6,598 bases of DNA from assembly GCA_950072225.1 (NCBI GenBank), contig CATMOP010000112.1, positions 1 to 6,598 of the forward strand, written 5' to 3'. A model generated the notes under the pieces. The model ran no database searches, had not been told where the DNA came from, and was given only the letters and a program-made list of their open reading frames with translations. Positions 5,900-6,598 of the stretch are shown here, piece after piece. The DNA comes from an uncultured Nitrospina sp. (GTDB lineage Bacteria > Nitrospinota > Nitrospinia > Nitrospinales > VA-1). The position numbers and the translations under genes were made by a program. Position 1 is the stretch's first letter, and every line of letters begins with the position of its first letter.

Positions 5900-5920
5900 T
5901 TTCCTAGTGGAAATTTTTTT
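5900..5920 (+). terminator. Possible attenuator terminator before leuB
   Basis: TTTCC (5900-5904) pairs with GGAAA (5909-5913) around TAGT, and T7 follows directly (5914-5920). The stem is short and A/U-rich. GGAAA can instead pair with TTTCC at 5918-5922, which would bury the T-tract. The hairpin lies 59 nt before the leuB ATG. Confidence 0.4.
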
Positions 5921-5956
5921 CCCGGTTTGTAATACTTGGCGGAAACAACGATTCAA

Positions 5957-5962
5957 GAGGAG
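5957..5962 (+). promoter_or_regulatory. Distant Shine-Dalgarno site of leuB
   Basis: GAGGAG is a strong site but ends 16 nt before ATG 5979, longer than the usual 5-10. The in-frame TTG 5964 is too close, and ATT 5967 would be a rare start. The ATG matches the family N-terminus best, so the long spacing is reported as unusual. Confidence 0.5.
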
Positions 5963-5978
5963 TTTGATTTTTGATATT

Positions 5979-6598
5979 ATGAAGAACAATTTCAATATTG
6001 CGGTAATGCCCGGTGATGGAATTGGGCCGGAAGTGGTTCAGGAAGCTCTGAAAATTCTCAAAATTATAGAGTCCAAACTGGGTTTAAAGATAAGCCTCAG
6101 CGAGGCGCCAGTGGGCGGGGCCGCCTATGAAGCGACCGGGCACCCTTTGCCGGAAGCGTCACTGGAGACGGCTCGAAATGCCGATGCGGTATTATTGGGT
6201 GCTGTCGGGGGACCTCAATGGGAGAATATTGACTTTTCCCTGAGACCGGAACGGGCTCTGTTAGGCCTCAGGTCCAGTTTGGGGCTCTATGCCAATCTTC
6301 GCCCTGCCCGTATTTTTCCGGCTTTGGTGGATGCCTCTACCCTGAAACGTGAAGTGGTCGAAGGGTTAGATCTTCTCGTGGTGCGGGAATTAACCGGTGG
6401 AATATATTTCGGTGAGCCACGTGGGGTTGATACGCTTGCAGATGGAACCCGCAGGGGATTCAACACGTTGGTTTATACCGAGCCGGAAATCGAACGCATT
6501 GCTCGCATTGCTTTCGATGTGGCTCGCAAGCGCAACAAATCTGTTTGCTCAGTGGATAAGGCCAATGTTCTGGAAGCGACCGGTTTCTGGCGTGAGGT
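5979..6598 (+). CDS. leuB: 3-isopropylmalate dehydrogenase LeuB (3' part outside window)
   Basis: Catalyses the NAD-dependent oxidative decarboxylation of 3-isopropylmalate, the third step of leucine biosynthesis, in the cytoplasm. The first 206 residues are visible of a family length near 350-360. Signatures are NIAVMPGDGIGPEV (6-19), LLGAVGGPQW (72-81), RPERALLGLRSSLGLYANLR (89-108), VVRELTGGIYFGEPRG (134-149) and SVDKANVLEA (191-200). Residues equivalent to the substrate and catalytic set of the Thermus enzyme are present: R98, R108, R136, Y143, K194 and N196. This separates LeuB from isocitrate and tartrate dehydrogenases. The C-terminal metal-binding aspartates lie beyond the edge. The gene is preceded by a 331-nt divergent region with a structured leader and attenuator-like hairpin. 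No other leu gene is in view, so whether leuCD or asd adjoins downstream is unknown. Confidence 0.95.
   Translation, partial: MKNNFNIAVMPGDGIGPEVVQEALKILKIIESKLGLKISLSEAPVGGAAYEATGHPLPEASLETARNADAVLLGAVGGPQWENIDFSLRPERALLGLRSSLGLYANLRPARIFPALVDASTLKREVVEGLDLLVVRELTGGIYFGEPRGVDTLADGTRRGFNTLVYTEPEIERIARIAFDVARKRNKSVCSVDKANVLEATGFWRE

Larger units (their letters stand above)
5723..5920 (+). ncRNA. Multi-hairpin leader RNA upstream of leuB, class unknown
   Basis: Five stem-loops follow one another on the plus strand. H1 is CCCCAC/GTGGGG (5723-5739). H2 is CCCT-AGCTTT-CCCC closed by GGGG-AAAGCT-AGGG (5760-5801, with internal loops and a GAA cap). H3 is CTTAACGAG/CTCGTTAAG (5821-5855, perfect 9 bp, 17-nt loop). 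H4 is CAAGGC/GCCTTG (5883-5897, triloop). H5 is TTTCC/GGAAA followed by T7 (5900-5920). No leader peptide with a leucine-codon run is visible, and I do not recognise TPP, cobalamin, SAM, glycine, c-di-GMP or T-box signatures. The arrangement suggests a cis-regulatory leader ending in an attenuator before leuB; an independent small RNA is the main alternative. Confidence 0.45.

Noticed and set aside
5700..5978. Classical leucine leader peptide attenuator
   Set aside because: No short frame with a ribosome site and a run of leucine codons is visible; the only ATG near the predicted start is followed almost at once by a stop.

Overview
The window is a stretch of bacterial chromosome with five genes, three complete (a HelD-type helicase, truA and a family 2 glycosyltransferase) plus a complete Mrp/NBP35-type ATPase, and two cut by the window edges (a zinc-ribbon/PCP_red protein on the left, leuB on the right); that makes six coding regions in all. 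Gene density, Shine-Dalgarno sites and moderate GC are ordinary for Bacteria. The pairing of an Fe-S carrier ATPase with a small zinc-ribbon protein carrying the protochlorophyllide-reductase C-terminal domain (PCP_red) recalls non-phototrophic Nitrospinota/Nitrospirota or delta-proteobacterial lineages. That placement is an inference from gene content only and is weak. No tRNA, rRNA, CRISPR array, insertion sequence or phage gene was seen.

Layout. Positions 1-1258 carry a minus-strand pair: the ATPase (374-1258) followed 17 nt later by the PCP_red protein (1-356, C-terminus outside the window). A 252-nt divergent gap with alternating 8-10 bp inverted repeats and a plausible plus-strand promoter leads to a 712-residue HelD-like superfamily 1 helicase/RNA polymerase recycling ATPase (1511-3649). 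Next comes a 358-nt gap containing a large nested palindrome, a perfect TATAAT box, several hairpins and an intrinsic terminator; it may encode a roughly 205-nt RNA or be the leader of truA. truA (4008-4745) makes a tRNA pseudouridine synthase. A 140-nt convergent gap, in which I see no clear signal, separates it from a minus-strand glycosyltransferase of the DPM/DPG-synthase-like group (4886-5647).

The 331-nt divergent gap between the glycosyltransferase and leuB (5979 to the window end) is the most structured DNA here. It holds a near-perfect 20-bp palindrome at the overlapping divergent promoters. After that come five successive stem-loops, two of which are followed by copies of the motif GGGCYAGYARCCGTG. 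It ends in a small hairpin plus T7 tract that can refold with a second TTTCC arm, so the layout looks like a leuB leader/attenuator. I match it to no known riboswitch class. The genes do not form one pathway: Fe-S cluster handling, RNA polymerase or DNA maintenance, tRNA modification, polyprenyl-linked sugar transfer and leucine biosynthesis are simply neighbours. The candidate novelty lies in the non-coding regions and in the divergent ATPase/PCP_red pair.
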